Shown: positions 1 to 6,703, numbered from the stretch's first letter. The stretch is DNA of 7,697 nt from JANRKT01 sp033763355 (GCA_033763355.1 JANRKT010000074.1:1-7697); one strand, 5' to 3'. Notes: generated by a model not told the origin, from the letters alone. A program made the numbers and translations.

Positions 1-2297
1 GCATCGCTTAAGTCGCCCCATATAATTTTGGCATTCCAGAACTGCCTGAATTTAAGCACCCGGGTAACCGGTATAAGACGGAATAAGCCATTGCCGATAT
101 TGTGTTCAACATTTATTTCGGCATAGCGGTCCATAATGTACTCAAAGCGGTTCATCAGACTGAAAGCATACTTGTTATAAAAGTAAATTTCATTGCCCGG
201 CGCTATGTTCAGCAACATGTATGGCAATGTGCCGAATGTCCTGCCTGCATGTGCCTCGGCATACAGTGTTCCAAGGGGAGGAATTTTTATGTAATCTGAA
301 ATGTTAATGCTGATTTTGGAATAATCATAACTGCTTTTTAATACACCTGCTATTCCCTTTGCATAGCGCAGCTCAACAATAGGATAGTCGCTGCCCAGGC
401 TGGTGCGGAAGAAATTGTTTTCAAGAAACCTTTCAAGGTAAGCAAAGCGAAACTGTATTGAAGCTTCAAAATTATTGAATACTTCACCGCCTTTAACGGG
501 TTGAAAATTCTGTTTGGGCGGAAGATTTACAAGGGGGTCAAACTGTTTCCTGTTGGCAGCAAACAATACAGAGAAACCGGTTTTCCACTCCTTAAAATAT
601 TCCAGTTGCTGGTGGTTTACGCGTATGAGTTTAATGGGCACCTGCGATTTTCGGAAGGCAAGCGCAAAAATATTGTCATAAGCCACTTCATCAAAATAAG
701 TTTGCCCGTAATCAATATCATTGCGGTATTTGGCATAGAGGTAGGAGCGGGGTGTTTTGTTTAGCAGGTATAATGTTTCAAACTTTCCTTTAAAACCCTT
801 GTCTTTAAAACCATATGCAAGGTATCCGGAGAAATAAATTTTCTTACTGAAATTTTTATTGGTACCCAGGTCAAAACGCAAACGGAACCCTTCGTAAATG
901 TTTCCGCTTATCCAGTTAAACCAGGGACCTATCTGGTAATTGCCTACGTTCTTATATCCTGTTGCAATAAAATTTATCCACTCGGTATAAGCTTTAAACG
1001 CAGGCATCTTCAGCAATGTGTCCATTGTTTTGTAAATGGCCTGTTCATTTTTATTCAGTTCTTCATGCCGGGCTTCCTGCCAGTATTCTTCAGGCTTTTC
1101 GAGGGACTGGTCTGCCAAAACTATTTCCTCCTTCAGCTTTGAATCACCCAGCACTGCAAATGCTGTAGAGTCATCTGTGACAACTTTTCTGTAGGTGGTT
1201 GTTTTTCTGCCAATGAAATTGAATGTTTTTTTACCTATGAGTGAAAAGTCTGCAACAAACTTGTCTTTTGCAATAAACCAGATCGAATCGTTGACAAGCT
1301 GAAATTCCTGGACCATGCTAAGCTTTTCAATAAAATTTACATTAACCCCTGGTGAAAGCTGCAGGTTCATCTTTTGCACGGCAAATGATGAGTCGGCAAT
1401 CCATGCATCGCCCTGAAAAGTGTTTTCGCCTTTGTGTTTGGGATAAAATACAAAATGAAAATATCGCTTATTGCCTATAAACTGGGTATCCGGTACTTTG
1501 TAAGTGTAAAAGGCGTCCCCATTATCGCTGATAGGCGAAACAAACTGTTTGTCAAAAACAGGAATAAAATTGTTGTAAACATTTACATTCTGATACATGC
1601 CACCCAGTAACCGGGAAACGCTTTCGTTTTTTACGCCAACTGTTTTATTGGCTTTGATGATCTCCTTATATTTTTTGGGTGAGCGCTGGTAATAATAATC
1701 CGAAATGGTTTCGGTAAGATATACCGGGAGTATAGGATTTTCTTCTGAAACCGTATCGACATTGTTAAGTATAAACTTAAATGGTTTGGGAAGTATGCTC
1801 CGCTGGAGCCGGTCTTTATTTACTTTGTTGAGGTCAATCTCAAGTTTATTGTATAGTTCATATGAGTATGAATCAAACTTCCTCCTGTTATTTACAGGTT
1901 TGTTTTTAACTATCCTTCTCCACAAAAGCAGCCCCCTGTTTATCCTGCCCCTCACCACCACTTCGGTAGTGGGTTTTCCCCTCTGCATATTTATCACCAG
2001 GCTGATTTGGGTTTGTGATGTATCAACTATTACAACCTCATCACGAAAACCCACATAAGTAACAATAATTGTATCAGAAGGCCATTGCCTGAAGTAAAAG
2101 CTGAAACTTCCCGCTGAATCACTGAGCTTACCGTAGCCGGTGTTTTTAAACTGAACAGAAGCAAATGGTATGCGTTCATCACTGTGCCCGTCCTTCACAA
2201 TACCTTTTAGTTGTTTCGACTGTCCGGAACATATCATACTCAGTAACAGCAGGGTAGCGGAAAAAGCAAGGTCAAGTACAATCCTCACCGGGTTCAT
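1..2297 (-). CDS. DUF5686 outer-membrane protein with N-terminal carboxypeptidase-regulatory-like domain (3' end outside window)
   Basis: I translated the minus strand by hand from the ATG at 2297-2295; the frame stays open to the window edge, giving 765 residues with the C-terminus missing. Residues 1 to about 26 are a signal peptide: a charged start (MNPVR), a hydrophobic core, then CSGQS. Residues about 30-104 form a carboxypeptidase-regulatory-like beta-sandwich (LKGIVKD, IPFASVQF, SDSAGSFSF, TYVGF), as on many Bacteroidota envelope proteins. The rest matches DUF5686: a middle region with TETISDYYY, FHFVFYPKHKGENTFQGDAWI and SSFAVQKMNLQLS, then a C-terminal half of alternating aromatic strands (GPWFNWISGNIYEGFRLRFD, PIVELRYAKGI) that resembles an outer-membrane barrel. 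I recall family members of roughly 800-850 residues, so perhaps 50-90 are missing. No enzymatic residues are evident and the function is unknown. It is transcribed divergently from the six-helix membrane protein gene. Confidence 0.9.
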   Translation of the reverse strand, partial: MNPVRIVLDLAFSATLLLLSMICSGQSKQLKGIVKDGHSDERIPFASVQFKNTGYGKLSDSAGSFSFYFRQWPSDTIIVTYVGFRDEVVIVDTSQTQISLVINMQRGKPTTEVVVRGRINRGLLLWRRIVKNKPVNNRRKFDSYSYELYNKLEIDLNKVNKDRLQRSILPKPFKFILNNVDTVSEENPILPVYLTETISDYYYQRSPKKYKEIIKANKTVGVKNESVSRLLGGMYQNVNVYNNFIPVFDKQFVSPISDNGDAFYTYKVPDTQFIGNKRYFHFVFYPKHKGENTFQGDAWIADSSFAVQKMNLQLSPGVNVNFIEKLSMVQEFQLVNDSIWFIAKDKFVADFSLIGKKTFNFIGRKTTTYRKVVTDDSTAFAVLGDSKLKEEIVLADQSLEKPEEYWQEARHEELNKNEQAIYKTMDTLLKMPAFKAYTEWINFIATGYKNVGNYQIGPWFNWISGNIYEGFRLRFDLGTNKNFSKKIYFSGYLAYGFKDKGFKGKFETLYLLNKTPRSYLYAKYRNDIDYGQTYFDEVAYDNIFALAFRKSQVPIKLIRVNHQQLEYFKEWKTGFSVLFAANRKQFDPLVNLPPKQNFQPVKGGEVFNNFEASIQFRFAYLERFLENNFFRTSLGSDYPIVELRYAKGIAGVLKSSYDYSKISINISDYIKIPPLGTLYAEAHAGRTFGTLPYMLLNIAPGNEIYFYNKYAFSLMNRFEYIMDRYAEINVEHNIGNGLFRLIPVTRVLKFRQFWNAKIIWGDLSD

Positions 2298-2301
2298 CCT
2301 G

Positions 2302-2309
2302 CAAAAATA
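2302..2309 (-). promoter_or_regulatory. Candidate -7 box (TATTTTTG) of the DUF5686 gene
   Basis: On the minus strand, TATTTTTG fits the Bacteroidota -7 consensus TAnnTTTG exactly and ends four bases (CAGG) before the ATG at 2297. A -33 TTG is not well placed: the nearest candidate (2338-2336) leaves a 26-base spacer, longer than usual. If the box is used, transcription would begin at or within a base or two of the start codon, giving an almost leaderless mRNA. The match could also be chance in AT-rich DNA. Confidence 0.35.
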
Positions 2310-2373
2310 ATGTTTGAACAATGCCTTCACGTTAACAATACGACAAAATTGAAAAAAAAGGGTGTCAGATAAA

Positions 2374-2405
2374 TTTGGAAAATAAAATGCCAATTATTTA
2401 CTTTG
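2374..2405 (+). promoter_or_regulatory. Candidate promoter of the six-helix protein/regulator operon
   Basis: TTTG at 2374-2377 is followed after 20 bases by TTACTTTG at 2398-2405, which matches seven of eight positions of TAnnTTTG. Box type and spacing fit the Bacteroidota primary sigma factor consensus. Transcription would start near 2409, leaving a leader of only about 13 bases before the ATG at 2423. The -7 box overlaps the left arm of the 2400-2422 operator candidate, so a bound repressor would cover both the box and the start site. Confidence 0.5.
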
Positions 2406-2422
2406 TATTTCAAAGCGCTTTT
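2400..2422 (+). promoter_or_regulatory. Operator candidate, copy 1 (CTTTG-tattt-CAAAG-CG-CTTTT)
   Basis: This element contains a 5-base inverted repeat, CTTTG (2401-2405) and CAAAG (2411-2415), spaced by TATTT. Its right arm also forms a second, overlapping palindrome, AAAGCGCTTT (2412-2421). The 23 bases recur at 3414-3436 with only two differences, at the central dinucleotide of the second palindrome, and the change keeps it self-complementary. The element ends directly against the ATG at 2423 and overlaps the candidate -7 box, as expected of a repressor site. The likely binder is the winged-helix protein encoded at 3098-3397; this is inferred from position and symmetry only. Confidence 0.75.
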
Positions 2423-3079
2423 ATGAACGAACAAAATCAAGGCCTGGAAACCCTGAAAGATATCAGGCAGATGATGGAACGCAGCAGCCGTTTTATCAGT
2501 TTAAGCGGGTGGAGTGGTATTGCTGCAGGTATTTGTGCTTTGATTGGAGCGTGGTTTGCTTATGGGGTTATCAGGGAAAGCAATTCCTCGTCTACCTATT
2601 TTGAATTCAGAAATGAAAACCATGAATTAATTACAATAAGAGAGTTTATGGGCGGCAGCCTTTTTTACATAGCTGTATTTACTTTTATTGCTGCTTTTTT
2701 CTTTGCATTTATTTTTACTTATTTGCGCAGTAAGAAAAGCAACATTCCGCTTTGGGGCACTGCTTCGAGGCGATTGCTTATAAATGTTGCTATACCCATG
2801 GTTGCCGGCGGCATTTATTTATTGCGGATGATACAGGCAGGGCAATATGGGCTGATAGCGCCGGGATGCCTTATTTTTTACGGGCTCGCATTGGTAAATG
2901 CCAGTAAATATACCCTGGGCGAAGTAAGATATTTGGGTTATTGCCAGATCATCCTCGGTATAATTAATGCGTGGTATATGGGTTACGGGCTTTATTTTTG
3001 GGCAATGGGGTTTGGTGTATTGCATATAGTTTACGGGGTTTTAATGTGGTGGAGATATGAACGGGCAACAACCTCTTAA
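2423..3079 (+). CDS. Six-helix membrane protein of unknown function, first gene of the regulator operon
   Basis: The protein has 218 residues. A soluble, charged N-terminal helix (MNEQNQGLETLKDIRQMMERSSRF) is followed by about six membrane segments, near residues 25-49, 77-101, 117-135, 143-160, 169-187 and 189-210. A hydrophilic loop (residues 50-73, with EFRNENHE) lies between the first two. I recognise this type as a conserved hypothetical of Chitinophagaceae-like genomes but know no biochemical role. The start was set at ATG 2423: an upstream in-frame TTG at 2375 would add 16 residues, but it coincides with the candidate -33 box and the added codons overlap the operator. The winged-helix regulator begins 18 bases after the stop, so the two are probably cotranscribed. 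It could be a membrane partner or sensor for that regulator, or simply one of its targets. Confidence 0.85.
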   Translation: MNEQNQGLETLKDIRQMMERSSRFISLSGWSGIAAGICALIGAWFAYGVIRESNSSSTYFEFRNENHELITIREFMGGSLFYIAVFTFIAAFFFAFIFTYLRSKKSNIPLWGTASRRLLINVAIPMVAGGIYLLRMIQAGQYGLIAPGCLIFYGLALVNASKYTLGEVRYLGYCQIILGIINAWYMGYGLYFWAMGFGVLHIVYGVLMWWRYERATTS

Positions 3080-3097
3080 TCCGCGAAACCAGCAGGA

Positions 3098-3397
3098 ATG
3101 AAAAATCCGATCGAAAATCTGAATAAAGTTTTTGACAGCCGTATCAGGCTTGGCATAATGAGCACACTTATGGTAAATGAAGAAGTGAATTTTAATCAAT
3201 TGAAAGAAGTAATAGGGGTTACTGACGGCAACCTTGCTTCACATCTTAAAACCCTTGAGGACAACGGGTTTATAAAGATCCAAAAAGGCTTTGTTGGCAG
3301 AAAAACGAATACGACTTATGCTGTGACGAAAGCGGGGGAAAAAGCATTTAAAGCGCACCTTGAGGCATTGGAAAATATGATACGCTCAGTAGGATAA
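3098..3397 (+). CDS. Winged-helix transcriptional regulator (HTH_34/MarR-ArsR-like, PF13601 type)
   Basis: This 99-residue protein is a single winged-helix domain. Residues 1-27 hold the opening helices (FDSRIRLGIMSTLMV). NFNQLKEVIGVTDGNLASHLKTLEDNGFI (31-59) is the helix-turn-helix, with the recognition helix near 43-55. IKIQKGFVGRKTNTTYAVT (59-77) is the wing, and residues 78-97 form a C-terminal helix likely used for dimerisation. The length and the SHLKTLEDNGFI motif match the small PF13601 regulators. There is no ligand or phospho-acceptor domain, so it should act as a one-component DNA-binding protein. An AGGA lies just upstream of its ATG. Matching palindromes lie before its operon (2400-2422) and before creD (3414-3436), so it probably controls itself, the membrane protein and creD. 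Its signal is unknown. Confidence 0.9.
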   Translation: MKNPIENLNKVFDSRIRLGIMSTLMVNEEVNFNQLKEVIGVTDGNLASHLKTLEDNGFIKIQKGFVGRKTNTTYAVTKAGEKAFKAHLEALENMIRSVG

Positions 3398-3413
3398 TTT
3401 TTTTTATATCAAA

Positions 3414-3436
3414 ACTTTGTATTTCAAAGTACTTTT
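3414..3436 (+). promoter_or_regulatory. Operator candidate, copy 2, upstream of creD (CTTTG-tattt-CAAAG-TA-CTTTT)
   Basis: This second copy of the 23-base element has perfect 6-base arms, ACTTTG (3414-3419) and CAAAGT (3425-3430), around TATTT, plus the overlapping palindrome AAAGTACTTT (3426-3435). It differs from copy 1 only by TA in place of CG. It lies 19 bases before the creD ATG. AAACTTTG at 3412-3419 matches seven of eight positions of TAnnTTTG, but no -33 TTG is seen at the expected distance, so the creD promoter may be weak or need help. The repetition makes separate control of creD by the same regulator likely. Confidence 0.75.
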
Positions 3437-3455
3437 TAAAAAATAAATAATCACC

Positions 3456-4805
3456 ATGGAAATTGTTGTAAAACCCGGCTCTTTGTCGGCCAATCAGCTC
3501 ACGATTAAGGGGCTTATCGTTGGTTGCCTGATCATGTTACTTCTTATTCCCGCCCTTTTCATAACAAACCTTGTTGAAGAAAGAGCAAACCGGCAAGAAG
3601 AAGTAGCAATTGAAGTAAGTTCAAAGTGGGCGACTGCCCAAACAATTGCAGGCCCGGTGCTTGTTATACCTTATCACGACATTGTAAAATCTTCCGAGGG
3701 CAAGGTTACTGTTTATAAGAAAACAGCTTATTTTCTGCCTGACCAGTTGGATATAAACGGTACAGTGAAACCGGAGATCAGGCACAGGAGCATTTTCAAT
3801 ATTGTGGTATATAATTCAGACCTCAGGATAAGCGGCTCATTTCCGGCATTGAAATTTGAAGAACTGAATTTACAGCCGGAAAATATCCTTTTTAATGAAG
3901 CCAGAATTTATTTTGGCTTATCAGATTTCCGGGGCATTGAAGACCAGCTAAACCTGTCCTGGGACAATGCAAGTCTTCCGTTTAATGCAGGTGTGCCTGA
4001 CAATGAAATTATCACCAACGGACTGAGTGCACCAGTTGCAGTAAATGCTGAAACTGCTTCGGCTTCTCATCAATTCAACCTGAAGTTGCATTTAAGGGGT
4101 TCAGAAAGGCTGTATTTTATTCCTGCCGGAAAAACAACAACTGTTAACATTAATTCTTCGTGGACCAACCCATCGTTTGATGGAAACTTTTTGCCGGTCA
4201 CTTCACCGGAAGTAACAGCAAAAGGCTTTGCAGCAGACTGGAAGATACAGCACCTGAACAGAAATTACCCGCAAAGCTGGAAGGATACGAAATACGACAT
4301 CAGTAATTCGGCTTTTGGAGTAAAGCTTTTGCAGCCGGTAGATTCATATGGAAAAACAAAACGTTCGGTTAAGTATGCTATTTTGTTTATTGCACTTACT
4401 TTTTCAGTTTACTTTTTTATCGAAATCCTGCAGAAAAGGTATGTCCACCCTGTTCAGTATGTGCTGGTAGGGCTTGCACTCTGCATCTTCTATACTTTAT
4501 TATTATCAATAGGTGAATACCTTGTTTTTAACCTGGCTTATACCATTGCAGCTTCAGCTACAATACTTCTGATAACACTTTACACCAAAAGCCTGTTCGC
4601 CAAATGGAAAACTGCCCTTTTGTTTGGTTCATTTCTGGCTTTCCTGTATGGGTTTATTTTTATACTCATACAGCTTCAGGACGGGGCCTTGTTGTTTGGC
4701 AGTATCGGTTTGTTCCTTTTGCTGGCTGTTATTATGTATTATTCAAGGAGGATAGACTGGCGGGGGCAGGCCAATGCAAATGCAGGGGCCAGTTTGCAAA
4801 CATAA
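3456..4805 (+). CDS. creD: Inner-membrane protein CreD (cell envelope integrity)
   Basis: The protein has 449 residues, close to E. coli CreD (about 450). An N-terminal membrane segment (18-38) is followed by the family signature EERANRQEE (41-49) and SSKWATAQTIAGPVLVIPY (55-73). A large extracytoplasmic domain runs to about residue 305, with SWTNPSFDGNFLP (235-247), GFAADWKIQHLNRNYPQSW (257-275) and LLQPVDSYGKTKRSVKYAILF (291-311). Five more membrane segments follow (about 307-325, 333-352, 355-375, 386-407, 410-428). The tail is short and Ala/Asn-rich (QANANAGASLQT). In enterobacteria creD is induced by the CreBC two-component system and linked to envelope stress and beta-lactam or colicin responses; its biochemistry is unknown. 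Here no sensor kinase is adjacent: a winged-helix regulator gene lies 58 bases upstream, with a repeated operator-like site in the gap. Confidence 0.95.
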   Translation: MEIVVKPGSLSANQLTIKGLIVGCLIMLLLIPALFITNLVEERANRQEEVAIEVSSKWATAQTIAGPVLVIPYHDIVKSSEGKVTVYKKTAYFLPDQLDINGTVKPEIRHRSIFNIVVYNSDLRISGSFPALKFEELNLQPENILFNEARIYFGLSDFRGIEDQLNLSWDNASLPFNAGVPDNEIITNGLSAPVAVNAETASASHQFNLKLHLRGSERLYFIPAGKTTTVNINSSWTNPSFDGNFLPVTSPEVTAKGFAADWKIQHLNRNYPQSWKDTKYDISNSAFGVKLLQPVDSYGKTKRSVKYAILFIALTFSVYFFIEILQKRYVHPVQYVLVGLALCIFYTLLLSIGEYLVFNLAYTIAASATILLITLYTKSLFAKWKTALLFGSFLAFLYGFIFILIQLQDGALLFGSIGLFLLLAVIMYYSRRIDWRGQANANAGASLQT

Positions 4806-4916
4806 TAGTTTTTTAATTATCCGGCCTGTGCCAACCCTAAGCCTTAAAGAAAAAAATGAAAGGAATAAATGCCGTTGCTGATTTATGAAATGCCGGTAAA
4901 ACTAAAATGATCAACC

Positions 4917-5270
4917 ATGAAATTTCTTCAATCCTTTAAACATGCCGGTAATGGCATCCTTTTATTTTTTCTGCATGAAAGAAACGGTCAGGTACAGCTT
5001 GTTGCGGCACTTGGAGCAATTGGTATGGGATGGTTTCTTAAGGTATCGGTTACTGAATGGATCCTCATTACCGGCTGTATCACTGCTGTCCTGTCACTTG
5101 AAATGCTGAATACTGCTATTGAAAAACTGAGTGATGTGGTCATACCGGGTTTTCATGATGGCATTAAAACGGTAAAAGATATAGCAGCGGGTTCGGTGCT
5201 CCTTTCTGCTGCTGCAAGCCTGGTAACAGGCATATTGATTTTTGTTCCTAAAATTTTAAAGTTATTATGA
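4917..5270 (+). CDS. dgkA: DgkA-family lipid kinase (diacylglycerol or undecaprenol kinase)
   Basis: The protein has 117 residues, the usual size of the small trimeric integral-membrane kinases (E. coli DgkA is about 122). The family signature is intact: ExxNTAIExxxD with E62, N65, T66, E69 and D73, then KD at 87-88 (VKDIAAGSVLLSA). E21 (HERNGQVQL) corresponds to the conserved N-terminal acidic residue. Three membrane segments lie near residues 26-42, 46-64 and 92-110. The enzyme uses ATP to phosphorylate a lipid: diacylglycerol in proteobacteria, undecaprenol in Gram-positive relatives. Sequence alone does not settle the substrate here; either would recycle an envelope lipid. The start has no Shine-Dalgarno sequence. 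The stop overlaps the DUF1361 start by four bases (ATGA), so the two are translationally coupled. The 111-base gap after creD holds no clear terminator hairpin or strong promoter match. Confidence 0.92.
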   Translation: MKFLQSFKHAGNGILLFFLHERNGQVQLVAALGAIGMGWFLKVSVTEWILITGCITAVLSLEMLNTAIEKLSDVVIPGFHDGIKTVKDIAAGSVLLSAAASLVTGILIFVPKILKLL

Positions 5271-5914
5271 AAGCAGGCAAAAACCTTTTCGGAGTAATAT
5301 GGCTTTCGCTGGCGTTTACAGTTGCACTTATTGCATGCAGGGTAATTTACACCGGCAGGCTGCACTACATCTTCCTGCTTTGGAATTTATTTCTGGCGTG
5401 GATACCCTTTATATTGAGCCGGGTGCTTGTAAGGAAAAACAAAGCGCCGGGCTGGGTTCAGCTTGCAGTATTATTATGCTGGCTTATCTTTTTTCCCAAT
5501 GCGCCGTATATCATTACAGATTTTCTCCATCTCGGGGAGTCACCTGCCGTACCGCAGTGGTATGATGTGCTGCTGCTCTTTTCAGCATCATGGAACGGGT
5601 TGCTGTTCGGGATACTCTCGTTGTTTTATGTTGAAAAATTTATAGAAGCAAAGTTCAATGCAACAATAGCAGCATACTGCATCGTGGTTTTTCTTTTTCT
5701 CTGTGGTTTTGGCGTATATGCCGGCAGGTACCTCCGCTGGAACAGTTGGGAAGTGGTTACCCGGCCCAATGACATTGCAAAGGACACCATTATACGTATC
5801 CTTCATCCCCATCACCACCCCGGCACATGGGCGGTAACTTTTTTATTGGGCACCTTCCTGTCACTGATCTATTTTACCATAAAAAGGTTAAAACAATTAT
5901 TTGTTAACCCATAA
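5267..5914 (+). CDS. DUF1361 integral membrane protein
   Basis: The protein has 215 residues and about six membrane segments (near 8-27, 35-54, 62-76, 98-120, 130-152, 186-204). It carries the DUF1361 (PF07099) hallmarks in order: FLLWNLFLAWIPFILS (36-51), WLIFFPNAPYIITDFLHL (72-89), WYDVLLLFSASWNGLLFG (98-115) and GFGVYAGRYLRWNSWEV (147-163). Conserved polar and aromatic residues sit at the membrane edges (N40, N78, D85, D100, N110, R154, R157, W158). A histidine cluster, HPHHHPGTW (180-188), precedes the last helix. The function of the family is unknown and I know of no established catalytic role. It starts within the stop of the lipid-kinase gene and ends 10 bases before the preferred start of the ferritin-like gene, so all three are probably one transcript. 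Confidence 0.9.
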   Translation: MKAGKNLFGVIWLSLAFTVALIACRVIYTGRLHYIFLLWNLFLAWIPFILSRVLVRKNKAPGWVQLAVLLCWLIFFPNAPYIITDFLHLGESPAVPQWYDVLLLFSASWNGLLFGILSLFYVEKFIEAKFNATIAAYCIVVFLFLCGFGVYAGRYLRWNSWEVVTRPNDIAKDTIIRILHPHHHPGTWAVTFLLGTFLSLIYFTIKRLKQLFVNP

Positions 5915-5924
5915 ACACCCTTAT

Positions 5925-6653
5925 ATGTCATTCAGGCCATGGTACAGGTATTTTGTAAACAACAGGAATCATTTTACAAGTATTGACGAGGATGACCCTG
6001 ATACACTTTCTGATGAGGAGAAGATCCTGATTACTTCTTCCATTCAGCAATTTCAGCGAGGCGAAAATTCAGAAGGCAAACATCTTTACCATGCATCGTA
6101 TGAAATGAGGGATGTGCAATATGTGGAGGCAATGAAATTGTTTATCAGGGAAGAGCAAACACATGCAAAAGTGCTGGGCCGGTTTATGGACAAGCACCAT
6201 ATTTCACGAATAAACAACCATTGGGTGGATGCGGTATTCCGCTGGCTGAGAAAAGGATTTGGCCTGCAGCAAACACTTTCTGTTTTACTGATTGCAGAAA
6301 TAATTGCCAAAGTATATTATAAAGCATTGCAGCGGGCAACTGGCTCATCTGTTCTGCAGGCAATAAGTATGCAGATATTAAAAGACGAAGACATGCACAT
6401 CAGTTTCCAGTGTTATGCATTAAACATCCTGAACAAACGCAGGAATACATTGGTCCAAATAATATACAGGCTCTTTACCTTTTTCATTATGACAGGAACC
6501 ATAGCTGTGGTATGGTATAGCCACCGTAAAGTATTAAAGGCGGGTGGTATCGGGTTTAAAGCGTTCTGCAGGAGTTGCATGAAGATACTGAGGGAATGTG
6601 ATGGACTGATAAATTCATATTACTTACCCGAACCGGTTTTGTTAAATCAATAA
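5925..6653 (+). CDS. Ferritin-like diiron protein of unknown function, probably membrane-associated
   Basis: With the ATG at 5925 the protein has 242 residues. An in-frame ATG at 5901 would add eight residues and overlap DUF1361 by 14 bases; I prefer 5925 because the conserved-looking sequence begins there (MSFRPWYRYF). The four-helix diiron pattern is visible: a glutamate in helix 1 (E50, in GENSEGKHLYHAS), EEQTH with E77 and H80, LIAEIIAK with E125, and KDEDMH with E155 and H158. These are the two ExxH pairs and two lone glutamates expected of a ferritin-like site. A hydrophobic stretch (RLFTFFIMTGTIAVVWY, about 182-198) could anchor it in the membrane. The tail holds three cysteines (C215, C218, C225, a CxxC followed by one more). 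It may be an oxidase or hydroxylase rather than iron storage, since ferritins lack such a tail. No named subfamily is assigned. Confidence 0.8.
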   Translation: MSFRPWYRYFVNNRNHFTSIDEDDPDTLSDEEKILITSSIQQFQRGENSEGKHLYHASYEMRDVQYVEAMKLFIREEQTHAKVLGRFMDKHHISRINNHWVDAVFRWLRKGFGLQQTLSVLLIAEIIAKVYYKALQRATGSSVLQAISMQILKDEDMHISFQCYALNILNKRRNTLVQIIYRLFTFFIMTGTIAVVWYSHRKVLKAGGIGFKAFCRSCMKILRECDGLINSYYLPEPVLLNQ

Positions 6654-6685
6654 GGCAAAGGTTTAATCTTTGCCCTATTTTATTG
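6654..6685. terminator. Hairpin terminator between convergent genes
   Basis: GGCAAAG (6654-6660) pairs perfectly over seven bases with CTTTGCC (6668-6674) around the loop GTTTAAT, followed by CTATTTTATT. It starts directly after the stop codon of the ferritin-like gene and lies 29 bases beyond the stop of the minus-strand barrel gene. The downstream tract is T-rich rather than a pure T run. On the minus strand the stem is followed by TTATTGATTT-free, mixed sequence, so it serves the plus-strand operon best; two-way use is possible. Confidence 0.75.
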
Positions 6686-6703
6686 ACAATAATTTATAGC
6701 GGG

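Noticed and set aside
102..2058. Plus-strand open frames at 102-299, 501-764 and 1705-2058
   Set aside because: They lie opposite the continuous DUF5686 coding frame and their translations show no recognisable domain; they are antisense shadows.
2375..2422. N-terminal extension of the six-helix protein starting at TTG 2375
   Set aside because: The TTG coincides with the candidate -33 box, the extension is coded by the operator itself, and MNEQNQ at 2423 is a natural start followed by a charged helix.
4856..4888. Ten-codon open frame (MKGINAVADL) between creD and the lipid kinase
   Set aside because: It is too short to support, has no clear promoter and no sign of an attenuator structure.
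4806..4916. Terminator or promoter in the gap after creD
   Set aside because: There is no stem longer than a few bases followed by a T run. The best promoter-like match (TTG, 19 bases, TAAAACTA) lacks TTTG in the -7 box, so read-through from creD cannot be excluded.
5299..5818. Overlapping open frames on both strands inside the DUF1361 gene
   Set aside because: DUF1361 motifs run uninterrupted through this stretch; the other frames are rich in Cys and His with no coherent domain.
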